54,917 nucleotides of DNA from Candidatus Rokuibacteriota bacterium (lineage in GTDB: Bacteria > Methylomirabilota > Methylomirabilia > Rokubacteriales > CSP1-6). The stretch covers positions 1 through 54,917 of the forward strand of contig VGLJ01000031.1 in the NCBI GenBank assembly GCA_016866775.1, read 5' to 3'. Made by a program: the position numbers and the translations under genes. The stretch's first letter is position 1; each line of letters opens with the position of its first letter. Shown here one piece after another: positions 1-7,417 of the stretch. The notes beneath the pieces were generated by a model, which did no database searches, was not told where the DNA came from, and was given only the letters and a program-made list of their open reading frames with translations.

Positions 1-72
1 CTCGCTTGTGCGTTTGCCCATCGCCATGGACCGCACTGTACGATCACGCCCTCGATGCTGACGAGGGATTTC

Positions 73-780
73 TCAGTGACTTTCACCACGGACTGCTAGG
101 CCCTCCGCGAGCGCCGCTAAACGTTCCGCATCGAGGATCGTCACGCGACGGCGCGTGACGCGGACGATGCCCGCCGTGCGCAGCCGGCCCAGCGATCGCG
201 AGACCAGCTCTCGCACCGTGCCGAGCCGCGCTGCCATCTCGTCGCGCGTCCCCGAGAGGTCGAACGTCCTACGGCCCGCGGCGCGTGACTCGGTCAGCAG
301 GAGGCCGGCGGTCCGTGCCGTGAGGTCCTTGAGCGCCAGCTGCTCGACGAGGCCCGCGAACGTCCGCACCCGGCGCGCCAGCACGCGAATGATCCCGAGC
401 GCGACGCCGGGATGGCGCCGGCACGCGTCGACGATGGCGGCGCGCGGGAGATAGAGGAGTCGCGAAGGCTCCGCGCCGACCGCTGTGGCGACATAGCCGC
501 CGCCATCGAGCAGCGGAACCTCGCCGAGTGTCGCGCCGGGCCCCTCCGTGTGCAGGATCTGCTCGCGTCCGCCGCGCGAGGACCGCACCAGGCGGATGCG
601 GCCCGCCATCACGACGAACAATCCCTCCGCCGGCGCGCCTTCCTCGAACACGCGCTCATCCCGCCGCACGTCGCGCACGGTCGCGCGCGCGGCGATGCGC
701 CGGAGCTCGCGCGCCGGAAGCGGCCGCAGATAGGGGATCGCGGCCAGGATTGCCTCGCGCTCGGGTGTGACTTTGGTCAT
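73..780 (-). CDS. Crp/Fnr-family transcriptional regulator
   Basis: 235 aa, usual length for the family. Residues about 20-135 form the cyclic-nucleotide-binding beta-roll (EGLFVVMAGRIRL, then GEVPLLDGGGY at the phosphate-binding cassette). Residues about 150-225 form a winged helix whose recognition helix includes TVRELVSRSLGRL. The usual Arg of the cAMP pocket (the R in a GELALLDGGPRSA-type cassette) is not evident, and the N-terminus has no cysteine cluster, so neither cAMP nor an Fe-S/oxygen signal can be assumed. It diverges from the Spy-like gene with about 60 bp between start codons, which makes that gene a plausible target. The ligand is unknown. Confidence 0.85.
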   Translation of the reverse strand: MTKVTPEREAILAAIPYLRPLPARELRRIAARATVRDVRRDERVFEEGAPAEGLFVVMAGRIRLVRSSRGGREQILHTEGPGATLGEVPLLDGGGYVATAVGAEPSRLLYLPRAAIVDACRRHPGVALGIIRVLARRVRTFAGLVEQLALKDLTARTAGLLLTESRAAGRRTFDLSGTRDEMAARLGTVRELVSRSLGRLRTAGIVRVTRRRVTILDAERLAALAEGLAVRGESH

Positions 781-839
781 GGATTCAGGGCGTCGGATCG
801 CGCGAGAGTGTCGATATCACCCAACCGGAGGTGCTGGCA

Positions 840-1379
840 ATGCTTCGCATCGTCCTCGTCGTCGCGCTGGTCCTTTCGCTCGGGGTGCTGACCGCCGCCG
901 CCCAGCACCATGGGCACGCACAGTCTGGCTCCGCGGCCCACGCTCCGGGCGGCCACGCCGCGCATCGGCAGATGCAGGCGACACTCGACGAGATCGATCG
1001 CGTGATCGCGAGCGGGCGTGGCGCCGGCATGGCGTTCGCCGCCGACCGGCACGGTTACCCCGGACCGCTGCACGTGCTCGAGCTCAAGGATCAGCTCCGA
1101 CTCACCCCGGCGCAGGAAGCGCGGATCATCGCGCTGCAGGAGGCGATGTTCGCAGACAGCCGGCCGAAGAGCGCGCGGCTCATGGAAGCGGAGGCGCGGC
1201 TGCGCCGGCTCTTCGCGGAGGGTGTCGCCGATGAAGCCGGAGTCCGTGCGGCGGTCGCGGAGAGCGAGCGCGCGCGCACGGAGGTTCGTCTCGTGCACCT
1301 CCTCACGCATCTGCAGACGCGCCGGGTGCTGACCGCCGAACAGCGGCGCCTCTATCACGAGGCCCGCTGGGCGCAGTGA
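840..1379 (+). CDS. Spy/CpxP-like periplasmic protein (LTxxQ type)
   Basis: 179 aa. An N-terminal signal peptide (MLRIVLVVALVLSLGVLTAA) is followed by a His-rich stretch (HHGH, HAPGGHAAHRQ) and an all-helical body with two LTxxQ-type motifs, LTPAQEARI and LTAEQRRLY. These are typical of Spy/CpxP/ZraP periplasmic chaperones and metal-stress proteins. ATG at 840 is chosen because GGAGGTG lies 6 nt upstream; a GTG at 831 overlaps that Shine-Dalgarno sequence. The His-rich segment suggests metal binding (inference). It is divergent from the Crp-like regulator. Confidence 0.75.
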   Translation: MLRIVLVVALVLSLGVLTAAAQHHGHAQSGSAAHAPGGHAAHRQMQATLDEIDRVIASGRGAGMAFAADRHGYPGPLHVLELKDQLRLTPAQEARIIALQEAMFADSRPKSARLMEAEARLRRLFAEGVADEAGVRAAVAESERARTEVRLVHLLTHLQTRRVLTAEQRRLYHEARWAQ

Positions 1380-1389
1380 CGGGCGACGG

Positions 1390-1737
1390 TTACGTGGGCT
1401 GACGAGGAAGACGTTCGTCAAGGAGGGCGATGACCCGGTCGAGCCGGTCGGTGACACCGTCGAGACGTTCGCTCGCGCCCCGGTCGAGCTCGAGAATGCT
1501 CGACCGCAGGCCGTCGAGACGAGGGACGACATCGCCGCGGAACTCGCCGAGAAAGGAGCGTGACGCCGCCCCGAACCCGAAAACGATCGTGAGAAGAATG
1601 CCGAGGCCGCTCAGGACGAGGCCCAGATCTCGAAAGACTTCAAGAGCCTCGAGAGCCAGGACGATCACGGTGAAGGACGCCGAGATCACCATCAGCGTCC
1701 ACCAGATGTTCCAGAGCCTCGGTTTGTTGGTGTCCAC
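1390..1737 (-). CDS. small two-TM membrane protein with C-terminal coiled coil
   Basis: 115 aa, GTG start. Two hydrophobic segments (about residues 12-32, WWTLMVISASFTVIVLALEA, and 38-56, LGLVLSGLGILLTIVFGFG) are followed by a heptad-like charged helix containing the related phrases LDGLRSSILELDRG and LDGVTDRLDRVIALLDE. No family is recognised. The layout resembles small membrane-anchored coiled-coil proteins that scaffold larger complexes, but no function can be assigned. Codon use matches the neighbours, and it sits alone between two unrelated genes. Confidence 0.55.
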   Translation of the reverse strand: MDTNKPRLWNIWWTLMVISASFTVIVLALEALEVFRDLGLVLSGLGILLTIVFGFGAASRSFLGEFRGDVVPRLDGLRSSILELDRGASERLDGVTDRLDRVIALLDERLPRQPT

Positions 1738-1795
1738 GGCGTGAGCCTCTCACCGGCCATGGAGTGGCGCAAGAGTATCTGCTCGGATACGGCCG

Positions 1796-3019
1796 CTACG
1801 CGCGGCCGGCGAGCTCGAGCGCGGCGCCGAGCAGCGTGTTCGCGCCGTGCACGATGTCGTCCATCGGCGTGAACTCCTCCTCGCAGTGGCTGCGGCCGTC
1901 GTGCGACGGCACGAACACCATCCCCGTCGGGCCGATGGCCGCCATGTACTGCGCGTCGTGGCCGGCGCCGGAGAGCATGCGCCGGTAGCCCGCGCCCGTC
2001 GCCTTCGCCGCCCGCTCGATCGTGCCGACGACCTCGCGATCGAACGGCGTGTAAGGCACGCGCCAGTAGTGCTCGAGCTCGTAGGTGACGCCCTCGCGCC
2101 GAGACACCTCGCGCACCGCCCGGTCGAGCAGCACCCGCGCGCGATCGAGCGTGGCGTCCTTCGGGTCGCGCATGTCGATGGAGAGCTGCACGCGGCCGGG
2201 GATCGCGTTGGGGATGTTCGGCTGCACGGTGAGGTTGCCGACGGTGGTCACGACGTCGCCGCCGAGCTCGCGCGCGATCCCGCGCACGCGGCCGACGACG
2301 TCCGCGGCGGCGACGAGCGCGTCATGCCGGATGCGCATCGGCGTCGGCCCCGCGTGATCCTGCACGCCGTGGATCGTGAGGCGCGACCACGCGATCGCCA
2401 CGATGCCTTCCACCACCCCGATCGACAGCCCTTCCTCTTCGAGGAACGGCCCCTGCTCGATGTGCAGCTCCAGGTACGCGCGAAGCGGGCGCGGGATGCA
2501 CGGCTCGCCGCCGAGATAGCCGATGCGCTCCAGCTCGTCGACGAGCCGGATGCCGTCCCTGTCGCGCGCGTTGTACGCGTCCTCGAGCGCGATCTTGCCG
2601 GCCATGACGCCGCTGGCGATCATCGCGGGCTGAAAGCGCGCGCCCTCCTCGTTCGTGAAGATCGCCAGCGTGAGGGGATGGCGGGTCCGCGTGCGCGCGT
2701 CGTTCAGCGTGCGGATGACTTCGAGGCCGCACAGGACGCCGAGCTGACCGTCGTACTTCCCGCCGGTGGGCACGGAGTCGGCGTGCGAGCCCATCATGAC
2801 CGGCGGAAGCCCGGGCTCGCCCGGCCGCTCGCCGAAGATGTTGCCCATCTGGTCGACGCTGACGCGGAGGCCCGCGTCCTTCATGCGTGCCACCAGCCAG
2901 TCGCGCCCGCGCTTGTCCTCGTCGGTGAGGGCGACGCGCGTGAGGCCGCCCTTCGCCGTGGCGCCGATGCGTCCGAGGTCCTCGATCGACTGCTCGAGCC
3001 GCTCGCGATCGATGTGCAT
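1796..3019 (-). CDS. M20-type Zn-dependent hydrolase (N-carbamoyl-L-amino acid hydrolase / beta-ureidopropionase / allantoate amidohydrolase family)
   Basis: 407 aa, full length for the hydantoinase/carbamoylase subfamily of M20 peptidases. Metal-ligand motifs appear in order: GSHADSVPTGGKYDG (about 77-91), TNEEGARF (about 122-129) and ELHIEQGP (about 188-195); near the C-terminus are SGAGHDAQYM and FVPSHDGRSHCEEE, which carry the last ligand and substrate-binding residues. The family removes carbamoyl groups from N-carbamoyl amino acids or ureido compounds with two metal ions. The exact substrate cannot be told from sequence. Its start lies 23 bp from that of the divergent Nudix gene, so promoters overlap or one gene is leaderless. 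Confidence 0.85.
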   Translation of the reverse strand: MHIDRERLEQSIEDLGRIGATAKGGLTRVALTDEDKRGRDWLVARMKDAGLRVSVDQMGNIFGERPGEPGLPPVMMGSHADSVPTGGKYDGQLGVLCGLEVIRTLNDARTRTRHPLTLAIFTNEEGARFQPAMIASGVMAGKIALEDAYNARDRDGIRLVDELERIGYLGGEPCIPRPLRAYLELHIEQGPFLEEEGLSIGVVEGIVAIAWSRLTIHGVQDHAGPTPMRIRHDALVAAADVVGRVRGIARELGGDVVTTVGNLTVQPNIPNAIPGRVQLSIDMRDPKDATLDRARVLLDRAVREVSRREGVTYELEHYWRVPYTPFDREVVGTIERAAKATGAGYRRMLSGAGHDAQYMAAIGPTGMVFVPSHDGRSHCEEEFTPMDDIVHGANTLLGAALELAGRA

Positions 3020-3042
3020 GGCCGAATTGTTACACTGGCGGC

Positions 3043-3567
3043 GTGTTCCTGTCGCCGACCACCGCGCGCTTCTGTCCGCTCTGCGGCGGCGCGCTGGTGC
3101 GCGAAGCGGTGCCGCCGGATCAGCGCGAGCATCCGGTCTGCGCGAAGTGCCGCTTCGTCTATTACCTGAATCCCAAGGTCGTCGGCTGCACGATCCCCGA
3201 GCAGGACGGGCGCATCCTGCTCACGCGGCGCACGATCAACCCGTCGCGCGGGCTGTGGACGTTCCCCGGCGGCTACGTCGACTTCGGCGAGACGGTCACC
3301 GACGCCGCGATGCGCGAGACGTGGGAAGAGACGGGGCTGAAGGTCGACCTCACGCGCCTCGTCGGCGTCTATACGTATCCCGGCGCGCCGGTGATCATCG
3401 TCTACGGCGCGCGCGTCATGTCCGGCACGCTCACGCCGTGCACGGAGAACGACCTGCTCGAGTGGGTGACCCCGACGGAGATCCCGTGGGACCAGCTCGC
3501 GTTTCCCTCCACGCGCGACGCGCTCCGCGACTGGGCCGGCGCGCATGGCGTGACCCCCGGCGGCTAG
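3043..3567 (+). CDS. Nudix hydrolase with N-terminal zinc ribbon
   Basis: 174 aa, GTG start. A zinc ribbon (CPLC at about 11-14, CAKC at about 33-36) precedes a Nudix domain whose box is intact: GGYVDFGE, then seven residues, then RETWEETGL (about residues 75-97). Zinc-ribbon Nudix proteins include NudC-like NAD(H) pyrophosphatases and other nucleotide-diphosphate hydrolases; at this length, without the extra NudC N-terminal domain, a general NDP-X hydrolase is the safe call. The stop codon overlaps that of the convergent P450 gene inside a single CTAG. Confidence 0.85.
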   Translation: MFLSPTTARFCPLCGGALVREAVPPDQREHPVCAKCRFVYYLNPKVVGCTIPEQDGRILLTRRTINPSRGLWTFPGGYVDFGETVTDAAMRETWEETGLKVDLTRLVGVYTYPGAPVIIVYGARVMSGTLTPCTENDLLEWVTPTEIPWDQLAFPSTRDALRDWAGAHGVTPGG

Positions 3568-4649
3568 CCCCCGAAGAGGGGAATCCGCGCGTTCGCCGAC
3601 GGGCGGTACGTCACTGTCCCGGCAAGTCCGTCGAGCGGGAGGCCCGCGCTGATCAGCGCCTGAACGCCCGCGACCGCGATCGTCGTGGCGACCGTCGCGC
3701 CCGGGCACGCGTGAGGGCCGACGCCGAACGTGAACACACGGGCGTCCGCGCGGGTCACGTCGAACGCCGCGGGATCCGGATTCACCGCCGGATCGCGATT
3801 CGCCGCCGCGAGCACCACGAGGATCGCGTCGCCGGCCCGCATGTCCACGCCGCCGATGCGGCCGTCCTCCGCGACGAACCGCCGCGTGTTCTGGACCGGC
3901 GCGTCGTGGCGCACCACCTCGAGGACGACCGCGGGCACGGCGAGGCGCAGATCGGCATGCCGCGCGAGCGCGAGCAGCGTGCTGCCGATCAATCCGGCGG
4001 TCGCGTCGTACGACTGCACGAGGACGCCCGTCACGTTCGCGATCATCGCGCCGGGATCGTTGCTCGCATCGCCGGTCCGATGATGGTCGTCTCCGCCGAC
4101 CGGCAGCGAGCGTACGAGGTCCAGCAGGTGGCGTGCGGCGCTGTCGGCGAGCGCGATGCTGTCTGCCGTCGCGCCGGGCGCGAAACCACCGACGAGGGCG
4201 CCGGTCTGTTGCGCGACCGACGGGAGCAGGTCCTCCGGTGCGCCGAGCAGGCTCGCCACGGCCTCCGCGGGCAGGCGGAACGCGAAGTCGCTCAGGCGGG
4301 CGGGGTCTCGATGCGGCGCGAGCGCCTCGACGAGCGCGCGGGCGCGCTCCCGCGCGACGCGATGGATATCGAACGCCTCCAGCCGCGACACGACGGCCGG
4401 CTTGAGCGACGCGTGGCGTGCGCCGTCGTTCTGACGGACGAGACGGCTGAAGATCTCTCCGGTCGGCCGGCCGACCAGCGCGCGCGGCACCGGCTCGGCC
4501 GTCGGGCGCACGCGACAGCGCGTGTCTTCGAGGATGGCCGTGACGGCAGCGGCGCTGGAGGCGACCCACATCCCGAGGCCGTCGTCACGATAGAGCGGAC
4601 GCTCGGCGACGAGGGCCTCGTAATACGGATAGGGATCGGCGGCGGTCAC
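3564..4649 (-). CDS. cytochrome P450
   Basis: 361 aa from the GTG at 4649. The heme-ligand loop FTFGVGPHACPGA holds the axial Cys; EVVR (inside VVLEVVRHD) is the K-helix ExxR, and VLVQSYDATAGLIGS is the I-helix region with an Ala-Thr pair. It is somewhat short for a bacterial P450 (about 390-410), with the shortfall at the N-terminus. A CTG at 4679 overlapping the upstream stop as CTGA would add ten residues (ITPRDPVAA...) and may be the true start. It is last in the leftward run thioesterase, HadA-like, HadB-like, P450, so a lipid or polyketide-like acyl substrate is plausible (inference). Confidence 0.85.
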   Translation of the reverse strand: MTAADPYPYYEALVAERPLYRDDGLGMWVASSAAAVTAILEDTRCRVRPTAEPVPRALVGRPTGEIFSRLVRQNDGARHASLKPAVVSRLEAFDIHRVARERARALVEALAPHRDPARLSDFAFRLPAEAVASLLGAPEDLLPSVAQQTGALVGGFAPGATADSIALADSAARHLLDLVRSLPVGGDDHHRTGDASNDPGAMIANVTGVLVQSYDATAGLIGSTLLALARHADLRLAVPAVVLEVVRHDAPVQNTRRFVAEDGRIGGVDMRAGDAILVVLAAANRDPAVNPDPAAFDVTRADARVFTFGVGPHACPGATVATTIAVAGVQALISAGLPLDGLAGTVTYRPSANARIPLFGG

Positions 4650-4675
4650 CGCCGCGACCGGGTCGCGCGGCGTGA

Positions 4676-5113
4676 TCAGCTCTCGCGCGAGGACAGCGCG
4701 ACGGTCGCCCTGCCGGTGACGACCTTCTCGCCCTTCTGGTTCTCGGCCGAGAGCTCGACGTCGACGAGGTGCGTGCCGTCCTTCGACGACTTCGCGAGCA
4801 CGCGGCCCTTGCACGTGATGACGTCTTTCAGCCGGACGAGCCCCTGGAAGCGGACGCCGAGCTTCCTCACGCTGCCCGCGCCGGCCCAGTCGGTCACGCA
4901 TTGGGCGACGAAGCCCATCGTCAGCATCCCGTGGCCGAACACGCCGCCCATGCCCGCGGCCTTCGCGAACTCGTCGTCCTGGTGGATCGGGTTGAAGTCG
5001 CCGGACGCGCCGGCGTAGCGCGTGAGCTGGATCTGCTGGATCGGTCCCTTCACCAGGACGGGCAGCTCCTGCCCGACGTCGACGTCCTCGGCGTAGACCT
5101 TCGCGTACTTCAC
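4676..5113 (-). CDS. MaoC-family (HadB-like) enoyl hydratase/dehydratase
   Basis: 145 aa single hotdog fold. The hydratase-2 motif ASGDFNPIHQDDEFA carries the catalytic Asp and His, and GVFGHGMLTMGFV is the following conserved segment. The GTG start at 5113 overlaps the stop of the upstream HadA-like gene (GTGA), so the two are translationally coupled. In mycobacteria and relatives a catalytic MaoC subunit (HadB) pairs with a non-catalytic hotdog partner (HadA) to dehydrate 3-hydroxyacyl thioesters; the same arrangement is seen here. The substrate is not determined. Confidence 0.85.
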   Translation of the reverse strand: MKYAKVYAEDVDVGQELPVLVKGPIQQIQLTRYAGASGDFNPIHQDDEFAKAAGMGGVFGHGMLTMGFVAQCVTDWAGAGSVRKLGVRFQGLVRLKDVITCKGRVLAKSSKDGTHLVDVELSAENQKGEKVVTGRATVALSSRES

Positions 5114-5565
5114 AGCCGCACCACCGTCACGCCGCGCATCGTGGCCACCAGCTCGTTCTTCGCGTCGGTCACGGACGTCTCGCGGACGACGAACGCCATC
5201 GGTCCGCTCCGGCCGCTCTTCTCGTAGACGTCCGTGATCTTCGGACGGCACAGGAGCGTCTCGCCGGCCAGGATCGGGCGGTGGAGCCCGAACTCCTGCT
5301 CGCCGTGCAGGATCCGCGAGATGTCGACGCCGAGGTCCTTCAGCATCGTGTTCGTGTCCGCGTGCTCGTCGCGGAACGTGATCGCGAACGTCGGCGGCGC
5401 GATGATGTCGCCGAACTCGGAGGCCGCGCCGACGCGGTCGTCGAGGTAGAACGGGCTCAGGTCGCCGATCGCGCGCGCGAAGTCCTTGATGCGGCCGCGC
5501 TCCACCGTCACCGAGTACGGCGGGTACTCCTTGCCCTTGATGTCCGTGTTGATCCGGATCGGCAT
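5110..5565 (-). CDS. FAS1-like / MaoC N-terminal dehydratase (HadA-like partner subunit)
   Basis: 151 aa. It resembles the MaoC_dehydrat_N family: GKEYPPYSVTVERGRIKDFA, IAPPTFAITF, then a hotdog core without the catalytic Asp-x4-His motif. It would supply the substrate-binding half of a heterodimeric 3-hydroxyacyl dehydratase with the MaoC protein encoded next. Start ATG 5565 overlaps the stop of the upstream thioesterase (TGATG), and its own stop overlaps the next start (GTGA). The tight coupling of all three supports one complex or pathway. Confidence 0.8.
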   Translation of the reverse strand: MPIRINTDIKGKEYPPYSVTVERGRIKDFARAIGDLSPFYLDDRVGAASEFGDIIAPPTFAITFRDEHADTNTMLKDLGVDISRILHGEQEFGLHRPILAGETLLCRPKITDVYEKSGRSGPMAFVVRETSVTDAKNELVATMRGVTVVRL

Positions 5566-5960
5566 CAGCCGTCCGCCTTCTTCATCGCGCGCGCGAGGAA
5601 CTTCTGGAGGTCGTTGACGAGGAAGCGCTCGTGCGTCGCCTCGGCCACCTTCTCCTTCGGGTCGTGGACCTCGACGGAGAAGACGAAGCGGCGGCCGTCC
5701 GTCTCGAGGAGCGTCGCCTTCGCGCGCACCTCCATGCCGAGCGGCGTCGCGCCGAGGTGCGTCATCTCCACCTTCGTCCCGACCGTGGCCGCGCCCGCGG
5801 GCAGGTGCGGGAGCAGCATCGCGTTGCACGCGTTTTCGATGAACGTGAGCACCGCCGGTGTCGCGAACACCATCACGCCCTTGTTGCCCATCGCGTCCGC
5901 CGTCATGTCCGCGGTGACCGTGCGCGAGATCTCGTGCGTGGTGCCGGGCGCCAGGTTCAT
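5565..5960 (-). CDS. hotdog-fold thioesterase (FlK-like)
   Basis: 131 aa, ATG at 5960. Features of the fluoroacetyl-CoA-thioesterase-like (FlK) group are seen: VLTFIENACNAML carries the helix Glu, THLGATPLGMEVRAKATL carries the catalytic-region His and the LG-G-V strand, and the C-terminal strand is RFLVND. It probably hydrolyses a small acyl-CoA or acyl thioester. First gene of the overlapping leftward set with HadA-like, HadB-like and P450, so it may clear mis-primed or end-product thioesters for that pathway (inference). Longer upstream reading is ruled out by unconserved Arg/Ala-rich translation. Confidence 0.75.
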   Translation of the reverse strand: MNLAPGTTHEISRTVTADMTADAMGNKGVMVFATPAVLTFIENACNAMLLPHLPAGAATVGTKVEMTHLGATPLGMEVRAKATLLETDGRRFVFSVEVHDPKEKVAEATHERFLVNDLQKFLARAMKKADG

Positions 5961-5968
5961 GGCGGCAT

Positions 5969-6709
5969 TTAGCGCGGGAACAGCAGCAATTGCAACCCCA
6001 TGACGACGAGGAGACCCTCGACGATCAGGAGGAACACGCGCTCGCTCATGCGCTCGAGCATGCGCCGCGCGATCCACGTCCCGAGGAACATCGAGCCGCC
6101 GAGGACGCAGCCGAGCCCGACCGTGTCCCACGAGAGCAGCGCGTAGCGCGCGAACACCGCGCCGCGCGTGAGGTGCATCGCCATGGTGCAGACCGACTCG
6201 GTGCCGATGTAGGCCGCGCGCCGGAGGCCGAACGCGAGGAAGAACGGCGTGGCGACGGGGCCGGTCGTGACGACGACCGACGAGAGCGCGCCGACGCCCG
6301 CGCCCACGAGCGGGAAGTGGCGCAGGCGGATCACCATCCCGCTCGCGTCCAGCAGCCGTCTGAGCGGCAGCGCGGCCAGGAGGAAGAGGCCGATGCCGCG
6401 CGCGAGCCACTCGCTGCGCGTCATGCCCGCGAACAGCATGGCGCCCAGCATGGTCGCGGGGACGGCACCGGCGAGGAACGCGAGGATCACGCGCGGCTGC
6501 ACGTCGTGACGGCTCCACCACACGCGCGCGAGGTTGCCGACGGCCATCGTGACGGTGAGGACGGGGATGGCGACGCGCGCGCCGAGCAGCAGCGTGAGGA
6601 TCGGGAGCAGCGTGATGCCGGTGCCGAAGCCCGCGACGCCGCCGACCACGGAGCCGGCGAGGGCGCCGGCGATCGCCACCGCCCAGCCGACGGCATCGAG
6701 CCCGAACAC
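5969..6709 (-). CDS. TauE/SafE-family membrane permease (sulfite/organosulfonate exporter family)
   Basis: 246 aa from GTG 6709, about the usual length, with 7-8 hydrophobic segments. Two halves each carry a glycine-rich start typical of the family: GSVVGGVAGFGTGITLLPIL and, in the second half, VGAGVGALSSVVVTTGPVATP. An upstream ATG at 6793 would add a non-hydrophobic tail overlapping the MFS remnant on the other strand, so it was not chosen. The family exports sulfite, sulfoacetate or related anions; the substrate here is unknown. Downstream stop is 9 bp from the thioesterase start, so co-transcription with the hotdog/P450 set is possible. Confidence 0.8.
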   Translation of the reverse strand: MFGLDAVGWAVAIAGALAGSVVGGVAGFGTGITLLPILTLLLGARVAIPVLTVTMAVGNLARVWWSRHDVQPRVILAFLAGAVPATMLGAMLFAGMTRSEWLARGIGLFLLAALPLRRLLDASGMVIRLRHFPLVGAGVGALSSVVVTTGPVATPFFLAFGLRRAAYIGTESVCTMAMHLTRGAVFARYALLSWDTVGLGCVLGGSMFLGTWIARRMLERMSERVFLLIVEGLLVVMGLQLLLFPR

Positions 6710-6731
6710 CGCGTGATCATAGCAGCGCCCG

Positions 6732-6866
6732 ATGACTCTCTGGCTCGCGGCGGCCGGCGCCTTCGTGGTCGCGCTCGACTCGATGATGAACATCGCGTTC
6801 CCGGCGATCGCGGCGGCGTTCGCCGTCCCGCCCGAGACGATCCAGTGGAAGCTCGCCGTCTCATAA
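6732..6866 (+). pseudogene. remnant: N-terminal end of an MFS transporter
   Basis: A 44-codon open frame whose first part reads as a DHA2-type major facilitator N-terminus: GAFVVALDSMMNIAFPAIAA then PPETIQW, i.e. TM1, the conserved D-S..N-A-PAI motif and the approach to TM2. Similarity stops at about 6848 and a TAA follows at 6864-6866. A full transporter would need about 400 more codons, so this is the 5' stub of a deleted gene. It runs into a HEPN remnant read from the opposite strand. Confidence 0.6.
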
Positions 6867-6973
6867 GACGGCAGTGCGGCAGAGGCGATTGCCCGGCCGG
6901 CGCGTAGGTCGTTGTCGGCAGTTGCCAGCCATCCGCGGACGAGCTCGAGCCGAACCTCTTCAGGCGGCCTCGT
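6842..6973 (-). pseudogene. remnant: N-terminal end of a HEPN-domain gene
   Basis: Directly after the minimal nucleotidyltransferase, in another frame overlapping its stop, the minus strand reads RPPEEVRLELVRGWLATADN, then DLRAGRA and ETASFHW, which matches the first helix of HEPN proteins (normally continuing into an FHAQQAAEK-type helix). Similarity ends at about 6845 and the frame runs on into unrelated sequence. The expected initiator position is ACG (6973-6971) rather than ATG. This is the lost toxin half of an MNT-HEPN pair. Confidence 0.55.
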
Positions 6974-7343
6974 GAAGAACGATGCCCTCCTTCCACGCCG
7001 GATAGGCCAACCCCCCGATCACGGTCTTGGATTCCTCGAACTCTTCTTCCCCCATGACCCACGGCTCGGCGACGACACCGGCGCCTCTGAGCACTTCGTA
7101 CAGTGCTACGAGTAGGGGACGATAGTCTTCGGGCCGGAGTCGCCGTACGACGACGAGAAGGTCGAAATCGCTGTCTGACCGCGCGTCGCCGCGTGCACGA
7201 GACCCGAAGAGAATCACTCTTCGCACCTCGCTTCCGAACCTAGACACGACCCGCTCGGCCAGCACCTGAGCGATCGGGAGATCAGAGGAACGGATCGTCG
7301 TCGCTCTGATTCTATGCCCACGACGGGAATGACGCCGCCTCAT
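6960..7343 (-). CDS. minimal nucleotidyltransferase (MNT, antitoxin-type)
   Basis: 127 aa. The nucleotidyltransferase signature GSRARGDARSDSDFDLLVV (about residues 47-65) holds the GS motif and the D-x-D metal ligands, followed by a short alpha/beta body. In MntA-HepT systems such proteins AMPylate and silence a HEPN RNase encoded alongside. Here the HEPN gene is only a stub immediately downstream, so this antitoxin appears orphaned. The first 20 codons (MRRRHSRRGHRIRATT) are not conserved-looking, and the real start may be further in. It diverges from the UGSC operon. Confidence 0.75.
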   Translation of the reverse strand: MRRRHSRRGHRIRATTIRSSDLPIAQVLAERVVSRFGSEVRRVILFGSRARGDARSDSDFDLLVVVRRLRPEDYRPLLVALYEVLRGAGVVAEPWVMGEEEFEESKTVIGGLAYPAWKEGIVLHEAA

Positions 7344-7417
7344 TCGACAGTCCCTCTGAGTCCGAGTTGCGCGTGTGCTGGAGCGGGTGATAGCGTGGCC
7401 GCACCCAGGAGGCCCCG

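Noticed and set aside
805-825. GTGTCGATATCAC as a Crp-like operator between the divergent regulator and Spy-like gene
   Set aside because: Only GTG/CAC ends and a central GATATC match; symmetry is too poor to call a binding site.
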